DNA of 64,000 bases from Eulemur rufifrons (Eukaryota; Chordata; Mammalia; Primates; Lemuridae), in contig NW_027182957.1 of assembly GCF_041146395.1 (NCBI RefSeq), positions 288,501 to 352,500 on the forward strand, in the 5' to 3' direction. Position 1 is the stretch's first letter, and every line of letters starts with the position of its first letter. The translations under genes were made by a program, and so were the position numbers. This document shows positions 60,812-64,000 of this stretch, piece by piece. Under the pieces are notes generated by a model. That model worked only from the letters and a program-made list of their open reading frames with translations. It had not been told where the DNA came from and did not search any database.

Positions 60812-61771
60812 TACCTTTAACAGATAACCCTAACCCTGAACATGGCACCTAACCCTGTTCCTATTTCTCCCCTTAACACGTAAACCTCACCGTGAGCCTA
60901 ACTTTAACCTCTTAACGTAACGTTAATGCATAACCCATTCCCTGAGAACATCCCCTATCCCATAATTCTAACCCTATCTCCTAGTCATAACTGTAACACC
61001 TAATCCCTAACCCTAATTCTCCACCGCTAAGCCTAACCGTAACGCTGCCTACAACCCTAACACTGACAGGAACCCTTAGTTCTAACCCCAAGGCTATGCC
61101 TAACAAAAGCCCTAACCCTTCACCCTTCACCCTAACCCCTGAGCATTACCCTAACCTTTAACCGTAATCCTAATCCTAACCATTAAACCTAACCCTAGCT
61201 CTTAAAGCTAACCCTAAACCTTACCCTCACGACTAGATCTAACCCTGACACTAACCTAACACCTAACCCTAAACATAACCCCTAAAACTAACCCTAACCC
61301 TGAACCCTAAACCTAACCCTAACACTGAACCTTCACTATATCCCTAACCCCTAAGCCTAATCCTAACTGTTAACCCTCACCCTAACACTTAAACTGGACC
61401 ATAACACTAAACATTAACCCTAACACTAAACTTTAACCCTAACCATAAGCCCAACACTTAACCCTAATCCTATCCCCTAACCCTAAGCCCTAACCCTAAA
61501 CCTAACCCTAACCCCAACCCTAACCCTTAATCTTGACCCTTACCATTAACCCTCACACTAACCCTAATCCTAATCTTTAACCATAAAGCTAACACTGAAG
61601 CCTAACCCTGTGCCAAACGCTAAACCCAAACCTTAACCCTAACCCTGAAACTTAACCATAAACCTAACTGTAACTGTTACACCTAACACTAATTTCTAAC
61701 CCTAACCCCTAACCCTAAGACCCCACCTTAACACTAACCCTAACCCTAAACATTATCATAATCCTACCCCT

Positions 61772-61985
61772 AAATCTAATTCTCGGACTTCTTGCTTTCT
61801 TAGAGTTTAGAAAGCCTAAAATCCTCCCATGCCATGAGTAAAAGGGGGCTCTGCAGCTCTCTCTTGCATGAAACCAGGAGCCCATACCTAGCGTATGATA
61901 GAGTGGGTTCCCGGGGACAATCCCATCCCCCTAACCCCAGCCTCCCGCCCAGTGCAGACAGGGCCTGTACGCTAAGTATAAACAC
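61772..61985 (+). repeat. A cassette, beta subtype
   Basis: Copy of 58,338-58,550 at an offset of 3,434 bp, with GTTCCCGGGGACAATCCC where copy 1 has GTTCCTGGGGACAATCCC. Confidence 0.85.
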
Positions 61986-62302
61986 TACCCCTAACAGATA
62001 ACCCTCACCCTGAACATAGCACCTGACCCTGATCCTATTGCTCACCTTAAAACATAAACCTCCCCGTAACCCTAACTTATCCCCTTATCTTAACCTTAAT
62101 GCATAACACCCTGAGAAGAAGCCCTATCCCATAATTCTAATCCTAACCCCTAGCCATAACCCTAACACCTCATCCCTAATTCTAAAATGCCAACCCTAAC
62201 CTTCACCCTGCCAACAACCCTAACCCTAACCCTAACCCCTAACCCTAAGCCCTCACCCTATCGCTAATCTTCATCCCTAAACCGTACCGTAATCCTAACC
62301 CT

Positions 62303-62508
62303 AAATCTAATTCTCAGACTTGCTTTCTCAGAGTTTTGAAAGCCTACAATCCTACTAAGCCATGCATGAAAGCCCGCTCTGCCACAGTGTCCTGCATGAA
62401 ACCCAGAGGCCCATACACTGCGTACGATAGAGTGGGCTCCCAGCGACCATCACAGACCCCTAACTTCGCCTCCTAGTGCATACAGGGCCCGTGCCCTAAG
62501 CATAAACC
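62303..62508 (+). repeat. A cassette, gamma subtype
   Basis: Copy of 58,869-59,073, with CGCCTCCTAGTGCATAC where copy 1 has CGCCTCTTAGTGCATAC. The shortened pyrimidine tract is shared. Confidence 0.85.
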
Positions 62509-63324
62509 CTACTCCACACCCATAACACTAACCCAGAACATAACACCTAACCCTGATCCTACTGCTCACCTTAACACGTAAACCTCACCCTAACCCTAAC
62601 TTAACCCCTTATCTTAACGATAATGCATGACACCCTGAGAACAAGCCCTATACCGTAATTCTAACCCTAACTCCTAGCCATAACCATAACACCTAATCCC
62701 TAATTCTGAAACGCCAACCCTAACCTTAACCCTACCGACAACACTAACACTAACCCTAAAACCCTTACCCTAACCCTACGCCTAAAAATAACCCTAACCA
62801 TTGATCCTTAGTCATAACCCCTAAAGCTTAACCCTAACCCTTAACGCTAATCCCAATCCTAACCATTAAACATAACCCTACTTAACCCTAACCCTAACCT
62901 ATACGCTAATGCCTAGAGATCTAACCCCAACACTGACCTACAGTTAACACTAACCCTAACCCCTAATCCTAACCTTAAACCTGAACCATAAACCTAACAC
63001 TTAACCCTAACCCTATTCCTAACCCCCTAACCCTAACCCTAACTGTTAAGCCTCACCCTAACACTTAACCCTGACTCTAACCCTAAACCTTAACCCTAAC
63101 CCTGAACCCTAACCCTAAGCCTAACCCTTAACCCTAACCCTATCCCTTAACCCTAACCCCTAACCCTAACGCTAACCCCAACCCTAAACCTAACCCTGGC
63201 CCCCAACCCAGACTTAACACCTAACCCCTAACACTAACTCTAAAACTAACCACTAATCCCTAGCACCTGACCCTGACTCGAAACCTAACCCCTAACTCGA
63301 AACCCCTAACCCCAAACCTAACCC

Positions 63325-63521
63325 AAATTCTCACACTACTTCCATTCCCAGAGTGAAGCAAGCCTACAATACAGCCATGCCATGTGTGAGATGAGGATCC
63401 GCCTGAGTCCTGCATGTAGGTTTTGTCCCAAGGCCCAGGGAATGATGTTGTGCTTTTGTGGTGACTCCGACCACACCCCTCTCACCGTAGATTAACCAGG
63501 TCCTGTGCCCTTAAACTGACC
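63325..63521 (+). repeat. B cassette 11, start of truncated third 3.43-kb copy
   Basis: B skeleton with GAGATGAGGATCCGCCTGAG and GGTTTTGTCCCAAGGCCC, mixing features of B9 and B10. About 115 bp of module spacer follow it before the break into purer telomeric repeat. Confidence 0.85.
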
Positions 63522-63635
63522 GCTAAATCTAAGCCCTACCACCAACTCTAACCTCTGACCCTGAACCTAAGCCCCGAGCCTAAAGCCCAACACTAACTCT
63601 AAACACTTACCCTAAACCTAATCCCTAACCCTAAC

Positions 63636-64000
63636 CCTAACCACTAACCCTAACCCCTAACCCTAACCCTAACCCCTAACCCCTAACCCTACCCTAACCC
63701 TAAGCCCTAACCCTAACCCTACCCCTACCCCTACCCCCAACCCCTAACCCCAATCCCTACCCCAACCCGTAACCATAACCCTTACCCCTAACCCTAACCC
63801 CTAACCCTAACCCCAACCCCAACCCCAAACCCTAACCCTAACCCTAACCCAACAACAACCCTAACCCCTAACCCTAACCCTAACTCCAACCCCTACCCCT
63901 AACCCTAACCCTAACCCCAACCCCTAACCCCTAACACTAACCCTACTCTAACCCTAACCCTAACCTCTAAACCTAAACCTTAACCCTAACCCTAACCCTA
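63636..64000 (+). repeat. Purer CCCTAA tract at the window end
   Basis: Starts where the third 3.43-kb copy would read AATGCTAACCCC and instead continues CCCTAACCCTAACCACTAAC. Over about 365 bp the variants are mostly changes in C number (CCCTAA, CCCCTAA, CCCTA, CCCCAA), unlike the substitutions at all positions inside the window. The tract runs to the last base. C-rich sequence at a right-hand edge is the wrong polarity for a chromosome terminus on that side. Confidence 0.85.

Larger units (their letters stand above)
59892..63324 (+). repeat. 3.43-kb higher-order unit, copy 2
   Basis: B (59,892), A-alpha (60,600), A-beta (61,772), A-gamma (62,303), then the start of a third copy with B at 63,325. 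The third copy is cut off at about 63,636 by purer CCCTAA DNA. Near-identity to copy 1 indicates recent unequal exchange or conversion. Confidence 0.9.
49447..63635 (+). repeat. C-rich block: degenerate CCCTAA DNA with A and B cassettes
   Basis: About 14 kb of degenerate CCCTAA with eleven A cassettes, five complete B cassettes and one half B. Cassette order, subtypes and spacings mirror the G-rich block. Between cassettes only hexamer variants are seen, with bodies of the 1.87-kb left-array unit recognisable at about 56,750-58,030 and 60,190-61,460 (GCTCTTAAAGCTAACCCTAA near 57,765 and 61,198). Confidence 0.9.

Overview
This window looks like non-coding subtelomeric (or interstitial, telomere-derived) DNA from a eukaryote with the TTAGGG/CCCTAA telomere repeat. 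A vertebrate is most likely because degenerate hexamer DNA runs for tens of kilobases, but the same repeat occurs in some fungi and protists and nothing here fixes the species. I find no supportable protein-coding gene, rRNA, tRNA, CRISPR array or intact transposon. Every open frame comes from hexamer DNA (six bases give two codons, hence strings such as RVRV), from short subtelomeric cassettes, or from a satellite of about 95 bp.

The layout has five blocks and several orientation switches. (1) 1-19,755: ten complete head-to-tail units of 1,856-1,882 bp plus a truncated eleventh, C-rich on the + strand. Each unit is degenerate CCCTAA DNA with one higher-complexity cassette ('A') of about 215 bp. 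(2) 19,756-20,360: a unique flank with two diverged cassettes, C and D. (3) 20,361-30,341: about 105 copies of a 94-97 bp satellite in one orientation, then 30,342-35,115: about 50 copies of the same satellite inverted. (4) 35,116-49,430: mirror copies of D and C, then G-rich (TTAGGG) DNA with ten A and six B cassettes. (5) 49,447-63,635: C-rich again, carrying inverted counterparts of block 4 and ending in a 3.43-kb tandem duplication. The last 365 bases are much purer CCCTAA.

Three observations tie the window together. Cassettes A, B, C and D share one skeleton and so look like one old family. The satellite monomer shares about 45 bp with the cassettes, so the satellite may have been seeded from them. 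The two major inversion points differ in sense: the satellite centre near 30,341 has telomere-like DNA pointing outwards on both sides (CCCTAA ... TTAGGG), while the switch near 49,440 reads TTAGGG then CCCTAA, the polarity expected of an end-to-end telomere fusion.

All alignments were made by eye. Boundaries are good to about 5-20 bases for cassettes and somewhat less for diffuse repeat edges. In the feature table, strand for telomere-like units and cassettes is '+' when the C-rich (CCCTAA) orientation is on the given strand. Satellite strand is '+' when the monomer reads GGCATGCTAAACT on the given strand.
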